Of a stretch of 64,000 nt of DNA, positions 8,627 to 15,877 are shown one piece after another. The notes beneath the pieces are model-generated. The model saw only the letters and a program-made list of their open reading frames with translations. It was not told the DNA's origin and searched no databases. Position 1 is the stretch's first letter; the number at the start of each line of letters is the position of its first letter. The position numbers and the translations under genes are program-made. The DNA comes from Mycolicibacterium arabiense (GTDB lineage Bacteria > Actinomycetota > Actinomycetes > Mycobacteriales > Mycobacteriaceae): contig NZ_AP022593.1 of assembly GCF_010731815.2 (NCBI RefSeq), forward strand, positions 620,001-684,000, given 5' to 3'.

Positions 8627-9532
8627 TCACCGGTCCTCGACGAACAGGCGCACGGCACTGACTGCGCCGCGGCCAGAACCCACGTCGGCGAACAGCACGC
8701 CCCGCTGCCCGTCGACCTCGACGCCGGCGGTGACGGTGCTGCCCGCGGCGATCGCCTTCTGCCACCGTCCGCCGCGCAACCGGGCCGCCAGATCCGACGC
8801 GGTGATCCGGTCTGCGTCGCCGACCGTCACGGGCACCCCGCCGGACAGCCGTCGCCGGACCGCGACTTCGTTGCCCGCGCACGCGTCGTCGAGCAGGTCG
8901 GTCACCTGGCGACGCCGCCCGGCGCCCGCGCGCCGGAACCCCGAGGCGAATCCGACGGCGCCGGCGGGTCCCTGGTTGCGCAGCAGTCCGCGCCCGAGGC
9001 CGAGGCCCGGCCGTACCGACGCGATGCCGCCGCGTGCGAACTCGAGGACCATCGAGGGCAGTTCCCAGTGCGCCCGCAGCCGGGTGATCGCGTAGCCGTC
9101 CCGAACGGGCGTCAGGTCGTAGCGCAGGTAGGCCGGAATGGCCATGGTCAGCTCGGCGCCCATGGTGACGTGCAGCGTCAGGTCGCGCACCACGGTGAAG
9201 CCGTGCACGACGTCGACACTGCGGCCGAACGCGATGTCGCGCGGGCCGATGAATGTGTCGTAGAACCGTCCGATGCGGTCGTGGCCGCGGTGCGGCGCCG
9301 ATCCGACGGGGTCCTCGATCTGGCCGTCGTCCGCGAACAGCCCCACCCATGCCGAACGGTCGTGGGCTGCCGCGGCCTGCGGCGAGCGGTCGACGGCGGC
9401 CAGCAGGTCGCCGCGTGCGGGGGTTCCAGGAGCGGGGGCAGCTGAGGCAGGCGGTTCCGACACCGACACATCGTCGCCCAGGCACGTGAGGTCCGACGGC
9501 CGATCGTGGCGAACCGTCCGTTTCACGCGCAC
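8627..9532 (-). CDS. SnoaL/NTF2-like domain protein
   Basis: 301 residues from a GTG at 9532; an internal GTG near the VSVSEPPAS segment would remove about 20 residues and cannot be excluded. The central part (about residues 45-155) has the SnoaL pattern: SAWVGLFADDGQIEDPVG, HRGHDRIGRFYDTFIGPRD, ending with VRDGYAITRLRAHWELP. A glycine-rich linker (RPGLGLGRGLLRNQG) joins a second domain of about 110 residues that could be a further small alpha+beta fold. SnoaL-like folds serve as cyclases, isomerases or ligand-binding modules. No partner genes point to a substrate. Confidence 0.7.
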   Translation of the reverse strand: MRVKRTVRHDRPSDLTCLGDDVSVSEPPASAAPAPGTPARGDLLAAVDRSPQAAAAHDRSAWVGLFADDGQIEDPVGSAPHRGHDRIGRFYDTFIGPRDIAFGRSVDVVHGFTVVRDLTLHVTMGAELTMAIPAYLRYDLTPVRDGYAITRLRAHWELPSMVLEFARGGIASVRPGLGLGRGLLRNQGPAGAVGFASGFRRAGAGRRRQVTDLLDDACAGNEVAVRRRLSGGVPVTVGDADRITASDLAARLRGGRWQKAIAAGSTVTAGVEVDGQRGVLFADVGSGRGAVSAVRLFVEDR

Positions 9533-9585
9533 ACTGGTGGGGTCGCCCGCACCAGCCGGGGTCGACCAGTACGAGGAGGATGGCG

Positions 9586-9948
9586 ATGAGCCAGAACGGA
9601 CCGTTCGGAATCGACCCCGAGGACTTCGACCGGGCCATTCGCGAGGCCGGCGAGGGTTTGCGCGACGCGGTCGACAAGATCAGCAGGGGTGCCGGCTGGG
9701 CGACGCTGCTCGGCGACCTCACCCAGACGTCGCGCCCGAAGGCCGAACCGGAGACGACCGGTGAGAAGGGCGACGGGGTGTGGTCGATCTACACCGTCGA
9801 CGCCCAGGGCGGCGCGCACATCGAAGAGGTCTACCCGACCGAACTGGACGCGTTGCGCGCCAACAAGAACAACACCGACCCGACGCGGCGGGTCCGCTTC
9901 CTGCCGTACGGCATCGCCGTGAGCGTGCTCGACGCCGCGTCCGAGTGA
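9586..9948 (+). CDS. Conserved hypothetical protein (about 120 residues)
   Basis: 120 residues. The ATG at 9586 is preferred over an ATG at 9580 because the GAGGAGG at 9573-9579 abuts the earlier codon and sits 6 nt from the later one. The N-terminus has an amphipathic helix (DPEDFDRAIREAGEGL) and the rest is polar with several predicted strands (GVWSIYTVDAQGGAHIEE, RRVRFLPYGIAVSVLD). Soluble and probably cytoplasmic. I recognise it only as an actinobacterial type with no function assigned. Confidence 0.7.
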   Translation: MSQNGPFGIDPEDFDRAIREAGEGLRDAVDKISRGAGWATLLGDLTQTSRPKAEPETTGEKGDGVWSIYTVDAQGGAHIEEVYPTELDALRANKNNTDPTRRVRFLPYGIAVSVLDAASE

Positions 9949-10045
9949 CCCGGTCCCGTTCGACCCCGGCCTGACCGGAGCGAAACCGCTCGACGCCCGA
10001 GGCGCACCCGTTAGGCTTTGCCACGACGTCGAGGAGGGCACCACA

Positions 10046-10468
10046 ATGATTCGCGAACTGACGATTGCCGCCGCAGTGGTGGCCGCCGCGATCGGGCTGG
10101 CGCCGGCCGCAGGCGCCGATCCGAGCAACGACTTCTCCGACGAGCCGGGGCGCTACCCCACCGACGTTCCGGGTATGCGGTACGACGCTGCCCTGGCCGG
10201 CCCGTGTGACAACTACGAGCGGTTCATCTTCGGTCGCGGCCGGGGTGGTCAGGCTCTGATGTGCCACTACATCCCCAACCAGTGGCCGCCGGTCTACACC
10301 GGGTTCTGGGTGGCCTCGGAACCGTTGCACGGCGAACAGCAGATCGGTGCACCGTGCAGCGTTCCGGAAGGGGCGGCGCAGTCCCCCGACGGTCGACCGA
10401 TGGTGTGCCTCGGCGCGCGTGGATGGCAGCCCGGAGTACTCACCGGCGCTGGGTTCTTCCCGTGGTGA
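10046..10468 (+). CDS. Secreted conserved mycobacterial protein
   Basis: 140 residues. Sec signal peptide (RELTIAAAVVAAAIGLAPAAGA) with cleavage after AGA. The mature domain holds four cysteines (GPCDNYERF, ALMCHYIPNQW, GAPCSVPEG, MVCLGARGW) that could form two disulfides. It starts with an ATG and a GAGGAGG Shine-Dalgarno, downstream of a TAGGCT -10 element near 10012, so it has a short leader. Function unknown; the cysteine pattern suggests a small folded exported domain. Confidence 0.75.
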   Translation: MIRELTIAAAVVAAAIGLAPAAGADPSNDFSDEPGRYPTDVPGMRYDAALAGPCDNYERFIFGRGRGGQALMCHYIPNQWPPVYTGFWVASEPLHGEQQIGAPCSVPEGAAQSPDGRPMVCLGARGWQPGVLTGAGFFPW

Positions 10469-10483
10469 TCTCGCCGACCTCGG

Positions 10484-10511
10484 CCATACATACCGTCTAG
10501 AGCTGTATGGT
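10484..10511 (+). promoter_or_regulatory. Dyad CCATACA-N13-TGTATGG overlapping the -10 of the acyl-CoA synthetase gene
   Basis: Perfect 7-bp inverted arms at 10484-10490 and 10504-10510. The right arm overlaps the predicted -10 hexamer TATGGT (10506-10511), which lies 8 nt before the GTG start. A repressor bound here would block transcription of the downstream gene. It could instead be a hairpin after the upstream gene, but no T-run follows. Confidence 0.45.
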
Positions 10512-10519
10512 CATCGGCT

Positions 10520-12184
10520 GTGAGCGGTGACGTGAAGTTCAACCTGTCCGACGTCTTCGGGTCGGTCGCGAAGTCCATTCCCGACGAGACGTTCCTTGTA
10601 TGGCGCGACCGCCGGATGACCTACGCCGAGGTCGACGCCCGCGTCGACGGCTTCGCCCATTACTTGGCGTCCGTCGGCTTGGGTTGCCACACCGAACGCG
10701 ACGGCCTGGCCGGCCACGAGTCCGGGCAGGACCACCTCGGCATCTATCTGCGCAACGGCAACGAGTACCTCGAAGCCATGATCGGCGGGTTCCGCGCGCG
10801 GGTCGCACCGTTCAACGTCAGCTACCGCTACGTCGAGGAGGAACTGCTCTACCTGCTCACCGACTCGAAGTCGCGTGCGCTGGTCTACCCCTCGGAGTTC
10901 GCGCCGCGGGTCGCCGCCATCCGGGACCGGCTGCCCCACCTGACGGTGCTGATCCAGGTCGCCGACGACTCTGGACACGAATTGCTGCCCGGCGCAGTCG
11001 ACTTCGAGTCCGTCGTCACCACACCGCCGCCGGCGAGCGGTATGCCGACGCCCACGGGCGACGACCTCTACATCCTCTACACCGGCGGGACCACGGGCAT
11101 GCCGAAGGGCGTGCTGTGGCGCCAGCACGACATCTTCCTGTCCTCGATGGGCGGACGGCCCTGGGGCAGCGAACAGCCGCTGGCGTCCTACGAGGAACTC
11201 GCCGCCAAGGCCGGCGCGTCCCCCGGGGCGATGTCGATCCTGATGATCCCGCCGCTGATGCACGGTGCCGCCCAGTGGGCCACGTTCAACATGGTCACGA
11301 TGGGCGGACGCGTCGTGATCCCCGACGACGTCGAGCGCATGCGACCCGCCGAGGTGCTCCGGTTGGCCGAGCGGGAGCGGGTGCTGAGCATCCCCGTCGT
11401 GGGCGACGCGATCGCGCGGCCGCTGGTCGAGGAGATCGAGGCGGGCGACTACGACCTGTCGGGGTTGGTGACCATCTCCAACGGCGGAGCGCCGATGTCG
11501 CCGACGGTCCGTGCGCGCATCCTCGCCGCCCTGCCGAACATCATGGTGATGGACGCCGTCGGGGCGTCGGAGTCGGGCGCGCAGATGAGCACGTTCAATG
11601 CCGCGGGCGCCGAGGCCACGCCTGCGACGTTCACCCCGCAGTTCGACACCGCCGTGGTGTCGGCCGACCTCGACCGCGTACTCCGACCGGGTGAGGGCAA
11701 GGGCTGGCTGGCCCGCCGGGATCTGATCCCGCTCGGCTACCTCGGTGACGCCGAGAAGACCGCCCGCACGTTCCCCACCATCGACGGCGTGCGCTGGTCG
11801 GTGCCCGGTGACCGCGCCAACGTGCTCGACGACGGGCGCATCGAGCTGCTGGGCCGCGACTCGGTGACCATCAACTCCGGTGGCGAGAAGATCTTCGTGG
11901 AGGAGGTCGAGCGGGCCATCGCGGCGCACCCGGCCGTGTACGACGTGGTGGTCGTCGGAAGGCCTTCGGAGCGCTGGGGCAGTGAGGTGGTCGCGGTCGT
12001 GCAGTTCGCCGAGGGCGCTTCGGCCACCGACGAGGAGCTCGTAGCGACCTGCCGCACGTCGATCGCGCGCTACAAGATCCCGAAGGCGTTCGTCCGGGCC
12101 GAGGCCATCGTCCGCTCGCCCGCGGGCAAGGCCGACTACCGCTGGGCCAAGAGCGTCGCAGCCGAGGGCGTGAGGTCTCGGTAG
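10520..12184 (+). CDS. AMP-dependent acyl-CoA synthetase (FadD family)
   Basis: 554 residues, the usual size for a FadD. The adenylation motif YTGGTTGMPKGVLWR is near residue 190, the hinge region with GRDSVTINSGGEKIFVEEVE near 445, and the C-terminal catalytic lysine in SPAGKADYRW. It activates a fatty acid or a cyclic carboxylic acid to its CoA thioester. The sequence style (NVSYRYVEEELLYLL, the PPLMHGAAQWATF block) is close to FadD19/FadD17-type ligases that act on sterol side chains and related acids, but the exact paralog cannot be fixed. The GTG start follows a TATGGT -10 by 8 nt, so it is probably leaderless. The last 49 nt are also coding on the opposite strand. Confidence 0.88.
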   Translation: MSGDVKFNLSDVFGSVAKSIPDETFLVWRDRRMTYAEVDARVDGFAHYLASVGLGCHTERDGLAGHESGQDHLGIYLRNGNEYLEAMIGGFRARVAPFNVSYRYVEEELLYLLTDSKSRALVYPSEFAPRVAAIRDRLPHLTVLIQVADDSGHELLPGAVDFESVVTTPPPASGMPTPTGDDLYILYTGGTTGMPKGVLWRQHDIFLSSMGGRPWGSEQPLASYEELAAKAGASPGAMSILMIPPLMHGAAQWATFNMVTMGGRVVIPDDVERMRPAEVLRLAERERVLSIPVVGDAIARPLVEEIEAGDYDLSGLVTISNGGAPMSPTVRARILAALPNIMVMDAVGASESGAQMSTFNAAGAEATPATFTPQFDTAVVSADLDRVLRPGEGKGWLARRDLIPLGYLGDAEKTARTFPTIDGVRWSVPGDRANVLDDGRIELLGRDSVTINSGGEKIFVEEVERAIAAHPAVYDVVVVGRPSERWGSEVVAVVQFAEGASATDEELVATCRTSIARYKIPKAFVRAEAIVRSPAGKADYRWAKSVAAEGVRSR

Positions 12185-12720
12185 TCGGCCAGTACCGCCG
12201 TGGTGCGGTACCGGAAGGTCTCGGTGGGTGCGACGTCGAGGCACGTTCGGGCTGCCATCAGAGCGCGTGTCTTGAAGGCGCGCGCCGCGGAGCTGAGGAC
12301 GTGCACGACGGGTTCGAGACCCGGCACCAGGGCGGCGTCCGCGTCACCCCAGACGATCACCTCGGCGAGGCCTCGCTTGGCGGTGCGGGTGACGGCGGTG
12401 CGCAGCTCCTCATCGGTCGCGATCGCCGCTGCCGACACCGCGACCGACTGCGACCGCAGCGGCGCGATCGAGTCGTCGTCTGCGTCTGGCAGGTCGGCGT
12501 GCATGCCGAGGATCCGCAGGGGTAGCGGGTCGCAGTCCTCGGTCAGCACGACCGAGACGTCCCAGCCCGCCATGGCGCGGTCGACGAGCCATCCACCGGC
12601 GTGCGCCACCACCTCGGTGGCGTTGAGCGCCGTCACCCGGAGTTGGTACTTGCCCAGCCTGCTGGTGATCGGGGCACCCGCCCGTGCACCACCGACGCCG
12701 TACGTTCCAGTGCTCGCCAC
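12136..12720 (-). CDS. Conserved hypothetical mycobacterial protein
   Basis: 194 residues from a GTG. Soluble, without signal peptide or membrane helices. Visible are an N-terminal region with KYQLRVTALNATEVVAHAGGWL, a Rossmann-like stretch (GWDVSVVLTEDCDPLPLRILG), an Asp/Glu-rich loop (ADLPDADDDSIAP) and a helical C-terminus. I cannot name a family. Its 3' end overlaps the 3' end of the acyl-CoA synthetase by 49 nt on the other strand, an unusually long convergent overlap that ties the two reading frames together. Confidence 0.65.
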   Translation of the reverse strand: MASTGTYGVGGARAGAPITSRLGKYQLRVTALNATEVVAHAGGWLVDRAMAGWDVSVVLTEDCDPLPLRILGMHADLPDADDDSIAPLRSQSVAVSAAAIATDEELRTAVTRTAKRGLAEVIVWGDADAALVPGLEPVVHVLSSAARAFKTRALMAARTCLDVAPTETFRYRTTAVLADYRDLTPSAATLLAQR

Positions 12721-12865
12721 ATTCGCTCCCGGGGTTGTCGTGGGCTTCCCGACACTACCAAGAGCGTGACATTAAGGAGGCGATCTGTAAAGAACCAACG
12801 CAGCCCGGCGTCGTCGGCCCAATCTTGAAAGGAACTGGCTCGCAGCGGTTCCGCGCCGCCGGAGC
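12721..12865. other. Intergenic stretch without a gene
   Basis: It contains an isolated AAGGAGG near 12774-12780 on the plus strand that looks like a Shine-Dalgarno, but the triplet at the right distance is followed at once by TAA. No conserved ORF is seen on either strand. Confidence 0.5.
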
Positions 12866-13348
12866 CTATCGACCGGTCGGCTGAGCAAAACGACGCCGGA
12901 TGCCGGCGAGCATCTCGACGTGGGCGGCCGTGGCCTGACGAACGGTGACCGAGGCCAACGGTGCGGGCGCCACCACGCGAAGACGCTCGGTGACCCGGGT
13001 ACCTCCGGCGCTCGGCTCGAACGACACGACGCCGTCGAGGCGCACGTAGGGGAACTGGCGCGCCTCGGTGAGCACGTCGCCGGCATCGGGAACGGTCAGG
13101 GTGGCGGTGTAGGTGACCCCCACGGTGAGGTGGCCCAGCCGGATGCGGTCGCGCACCCGATAGCTCTGCACGTAGCCGTCGCGGCGCCGAACCCGATCGG
13201 TCGGGCGGACCGACACGACCAGCGGGTGGACTTCGCGGATGTTGCAGAGGTCGACGTAGAAGTCGCGGACGACTTCAGGGGGCGCGGGCACGTCCTCGGC
13301 GAGCACGCAGTCGGCACTGCGGGTCCACCACGTGCGGCCGCGCGTCAT
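12866..13348 (-). CDS. SRPBCC (START/polyketide-cyclase-like) domain protein
   Basis: 160 residues. The fold is indicated by a first strand with the conserved start (ADCVLAEDVPAPPEVVRDFYVDL), a central series of strands (YVQSYRVRDRIRLGHLTVGV, YTATLTVPDAGD) and the long C-terminal helix that closes the cavity (ASVTVRQATAAHVEMLAGIR). SRPBCC proteins bind hydrophobic ligands. The ATG lies 6 nt from a TAGGTT -10. The promoter is back-to-back with that of the divergent SDR gene, with only 38 bp between the two start codons. Confidence 0.7.
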   Translation of the reverse strand: MTRGRTWWTRSADCVLAEDVPAPPEVVRDFYVDLCNIREVHPLVVSVRPTDRVRRRDGYVQSYRVRDRIRLGHLTVGVTYTATLTVPDAGDVLTEARQFPYVRLDGVVSFEPSAGGTRVTERLRVVAPAPLASVTVRQATAAHVEMLAGIRRRFAQPTGR

Positions 13349-13354
13349 CCGCCG

Positions 13355-13380
13355 AACCTAGCCGGGCGGCCGGGTAGCTT
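13355..13380. promoter_or_regulatory. Divergent leaderless promoter pair
   Basis: Minus-strand TAGGTT (13355-13360) lies 6 nt before the ATG at 13348. Plus-strand TAGCTT (13375-13380) lies 6 nt before the ATG at 13387. The two -10 boxes are 14 bp apart, so each promoter's -35 region lies inside the other gene, and the two polymerases must exclude each other. Confidence 0.55.
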
Positions 13381-13386
13381 GTCGCC

Positions 13387-14166
13387 ATGACGGGCTTCTC
13401 GCACCCACTCTCACTGGACGGCAAGACGGCCATCGTCACCGGAGCTGCCCGCGGCGTCGGGCGGGGCATTGCCCGCGCCCTGCTTAGCCGTGGCGCGCGC
13501 GTACTCGGCGTCGACCGCGACGACGACGGGCTCGCGGCCACGTCCGAGGGTTTCGCAGCCGACGGGTTGGACATGGATTCGGCCGTGATCGACCTCCGCG
13601 ATCCGGACAGCCCCCGGCTCGTCGTCGAGGCGGCGCTCGCGGCGCACGGCCGCATCGACGCGCTGATCAACAACGCCGTGGCCACCAATGAACCCAAGGC
13701 GCTCGTCGACGTCACCGTCGACGACTACGACCTGGTGTTCGACACCGCACCGCGGGCCACCTTCTTCCTCATGCAGGCCGTGCATCCGGTGATGGCGGCT
13801 GCCGGTGGCGGGTCGATCGTCAACCTCGGATCGGCGTCCGGCACCGGCGGGCAAGCCCGGTTCGCGGCCTACGCCGGCGCGAAGGAAGCAGTGCGCGGCA
13901 TGTCGAAGGCCGCCGCCCTGGAGTGGGGGCGCGACGACATCAGGGTCAACGTCGTCTGTCCGTTCGCGGACTCCGAGGGTGTCCAGGCTTGGGAACAATT
14001 GGCTCCCAAGGACTTCGAGCGAGCCGTTCGCTCCGTGCCGCTGCGTCGCGTCGGTCGTACCTGCGAGGACATCGGCGCGGTGGTCGCATTCCTTATCAGC
14101 GACGATGCCGGCTACGTCACCGCACAGACCATTCACGTCGACGGGGGCATGGGCGTCCATCGCTGA
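13387..14166 (+). CDS. SDR family oxidoreductase
   Basis: 259 residues, typical classical SDR length. TGAARGVGRGIA is the nucleotide-binding loop (residues about 17-28), NNAV replaces the usual NNAG, GSASG carries the catalytic Ser, and YAGAK is the YxxxK pair. The C-terminus GYVTAQTIHVDGGMG is the standard SDR end. It catalyses an NAD(P)-dependent alcohol/ketone conversion; the substrate is not evident. ATG start 6 nt after TAGCTT. Confidence 0.9.
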   Translation: MTGFSHPLSLDGKTAIVTGAARGVGRGIARALLSRGARVLGVDRDDDGLAATSEGFAADGLDMDSAVIDLRDPDSPRLVVEAALAAHGRIDALINNAVATNEPKALVDVTVDDYDLVFDTAPRATFFLMQAVHPVMAAAGGGSIVNLGSASGTGGQARFAAYAGAKEAVRGMSKAAALEWGRDDIRVNVVCPFADSEGVQAWEQLAPKDFERAVRSVPLRRVGRTCEDIGAVVAFLISDDAGYVTAQTIHVDGGMGVHR

Positions 14167-14190
14167 GGGCCGGCATGCGCGTCATGGGAT

Positions 14191-14249
14191 CTCGGGCGCG
14201 AACGTGACGCTGGAGTCACGCTCGGGCGCGAACGTGACAGTGGGTCACG
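14191..14249 (+). repeat. Tandem pair of 30/29-bp palindromic repeats
   Basis: The 18-bp sequence CTCGGGCGCGAACGTGAC occurs at 14191-14208 and again at 14221-14238. Each copy continues into a dyad: CGTGAC-N6-GTCACG in the first and CGTGAC-N5-GTCACG in the second. The copies are head to tail. They could form hairpins like REP elements or be paired operator sites; neither is shown. Confidence 0.7.
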
Positions 14250-14463
14250 CTTGCAAGAAGTGCAAAAGGCTTGTGCTGTCTTATATCTCGACTCTCCCCA
14301 TACGCCACCGGCACCGAAATCGGCCCTGGCGAACGCGACCCGAATGCGCGTTCTCCAACCCGTGTGAAATCGCAACGCGCTCAACGTCTTCTGAGACCCA
14401 CACCATGACCTGAATCAAACGTGACCGCTGCCACATATTTTGGCCCTAGCTAAAACCCGTTGC

Positions 14464-14469
14464 TAGCGT
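14464..14469 (+). promoter_or_regulatory. -10 element (TAGCGT) of the NlpC/P60 gene
   Basis: TANNNT hexamer 8 nt before the ATG at 14478; supports that ATG over the TTG at 14460, which lies upstream of the hexamer. Confidence 0.45.
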
Positions 14470-14477
14470 CCGGCGAC

Positions 14478-15230
14478 ATGATTGGATTCGCGACCGCAAC
14501 GCTGTTGACACTCGTCAATCAGGTCTCGGGGACGCCGTACGTGACGGGTGGCGACTCGCCCGCAGGCACGGATTGCTCCGGACTGGCGTCCTGGGTGTCC
14601 AACGCGGCAACCGGCCGACCCGTCTACGGCGATCGGTTCAACACCGGCAATCAGGAATCGGCTCTGCTGGCCCGCGGGTTCCGGTACGGCTCCGAACCGG
14701 GCGCACTGAACATCGGCTGGAACTCCGGCCACACCGCGGTGACGCTGCCCGACGGCACACCGGTCTCCTCCGGCGAGGGCGGCGGCGTCAAGGTCGGCGG
14801 CGGCGGGGCCTTCCAGTCGCAGTTCACCAAGCACATGTACCTGCCCGCCGAGGCGCTCGCCGGACCTCCAGCGCCACCGGACGCACCGCCGCCCCCGCCG
14901 CTCGACCCGTTCGCCCCGCCTCCACCTCCGCCGCCCCCCGCGGACGTCGTGAACGCCGGGTTCGCGCCGCCGGCGCCCGACCCGCTGAGCGCGCCGCCCC
15001 TCAACGTGCCCGCCCCACCGGTGAACCTTCCCCGGCCCGCCCGAAGCGGTCCCCGCACCCGCCCCCGACCTGGTCCCTGCACCGCCACCCGCCGCGATCT
15101 AGCCCGCCCCCGGCCCGGCGCCCGCCTCCCCCGATTTGCTGCGCCCGGCGAACTTCCGTTTGCCAAACGTTTCACCGGGGTACATTCGGCGGGCACCGAA
15201 GCACCCGGTACGGAGAGGCGCGGTACTTGA
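14478..15230 (+). CDS. NlpC/P60-type peptidoglycan hydrolase with Pro-rich tail; tail probably frameshifted
   Basis: The catalytic domain (about residues 1-125) has the Cys motif GTDCSGLASW and the His motif SGHTAVTLPDG, as in cell-wall endopeptidases that cut gamma-D-Glu-DAP bonds. No signal peptide is seen, which resembles phage-lysin-like mycobacterial proteins. A long Pro-rich tail follows (PPPPPLDPFAPPPPPPPPAD). After APPVNLP the frame turns into Arg-rich sequence (RPARSGPRTRPRPG). The +1 frame instead continues as PEAVPAPAPDLVPAPPPAAI and stops at 15102. A one-base gain (or two-base loss) in the C-rich run at about 15030-15042 therefore looks likely, and the true end would be 15102. Read literally, the frame runs to 15230 and touches the permease start. 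Confidence 0.75.
   Translation: MIGFATATLLTLVNQVSGTPYVTGGDSPAGTDCSGLASWVSNAATGRPVYGDRFNTGNQESALLARGFRYGSEPGALNIGWNSGHTAVTLPDGTPVSSGEGGGVKVGGGGAFQSQFTKHMYLPAEALAGPPAPPDAPPPPPLDPFAPPPPPPPPADVVNAGFAPPAPDPLSAPPLNVPAPPVNLPRPARSGPRTRPRPGPCTATRRDLARPRPGARLPRFAAPGELPFAKRFTGVHSAGTEAPGTERRGT
15158..15183 (+). promoter_or_regulatory. SigF-like promoter of the compatible-solute importer operon
   Basis: GTTT (15158-15161), a 16-nt spacer, then GGGTAC (15178-15183) match the mycobacterial SigF pattern GTTT-N15-17-GGGTA. It lies 47 nt before the permease start and is the only good promoter candidate for the four-gene operon. SigF controls general stress and stationary-phase genes, which fits osmoprotectant uptake. 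Confidence 0.5.
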
Positions 15231-15877
15231 TGGGGTTCGTGGACTTCGTACGAGACCGCTGGTCGGTGCTGTCCTTCCTCGCCTATCAGCACATGAGCCT
15301 GGTGGTTCAGACGCTGCTCCTGGCGACCCTGGCCGCAGTCCTGGTCGGCGTCCTGATCTACCGCTCCAGATGGGGCCTGGCCGTCGGCAACTCCTTCACC
15401 TCAATCGGCCTGACCATCCCGTCCTATGCGCTGCTGGGCGTGCTGGTCGGCATCGTGGGAATCGGCGTCCTGCCCTCGGTGATCATGCTGGTGTTCTTCG
15501 GGTTCCTGCCGATACTGCGCAACGTCCTGGTCGGACTCAACGGAGTCGACCGCACCCTGATCGAGTCGGCCAGGGGCATGGGCATGAGCCGGGTCACCAC
15601 CCTGGTTCGGCTGGAACTCCCCCTGGCATGGCCGGTCATCATGACCGGCGTCCGGATCTCGGCGCAGATGCTGATGGGCATCGCCGCGATCGCCGCCTAC
15701 GCGCTCGGTCCCGGCCTCGGCGGCTACATCTTCTCGGGTATCTCCCGTACCGGCGGTGCCAACGCCACGAACTCGATCGTCGCAGGCACCGTCGGCATCC
15801 TCATTCTCGCCGTCGTCCTCGACACCGTCCTGAACTTCGTCACCCGGCTCACCACCCCTAGGGGAATCCTTGTCTGA
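15230..15877 (+). CDS. Osmoprotectant (glycine betaine/choline-type) ABC transporter permease
   Basis: 215 residues, the OpuCB/ProW-like short permease. It has five to six membrane helices and the BPD_transp_1 EAA loop (ESARGMGMSRVTTLVRLELPL), which docks on the ATPase. The ATG follows GGAGAGG with an 11-nt gap. First gene of a four-gene operon in which all junctions overlap by 4-8 nt. Its stop overlaps the TTG start of the ATPase gene by 8 nt. Confidence 0.9.
   Translation: MGFVDFVRDRWSVLSFLAYQHMSLVVQTLLLATLAAVLVGVLIYRSRWGLAVGNSFTSIGLTIPSYALLGVLVGIVGIGVLPSVIMLVFFGFLPILRNVLVGLNGVDRTLIESARGMGMSRVTTLVRLELPLAWPVIMTGVRISAQMLMGIAAIAAYALGPGLGGYIFSGISRTGGANATNSIVAGTVGILILAVVLDTVLNFVTRLTTPRGILV

Larger units (their letters stand above)
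14167..14477. other. 311-bp intergenic region with repeats
   Basis: No gene is seen. The left part holds the two 29-30-bp repeats listed separately. It is followed by a small dyad TTGCA-N5-TGCAA at 14251-14265 and an AT-richer stretch (cttatatc near 14280-14287, catattttgg near 14433-14443) that is unusual for this GC-rich sequence. The right end holds the -10 element of the NlpC/P60 gene. Confidence 0.6.

Noticed and set aside
12774..12790. Small gene after AAGGAGG in the 12721-12865 gap
   Set aside because: The only start-like triplet at the right distance is followed immediately by a stop codon.
14191..14249. CRISPR array or IS end
   Set aside because: Only two copies, spacer of about 12 bp that is itself part of a dyad, no transposase and no target duplication.
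14251..14265. TTGCA-N5-TGCAA dyad
   Set aside because: Arms are only five bases and no gene start is near enough; kept as a note in the intergenic entry, not as an operator.
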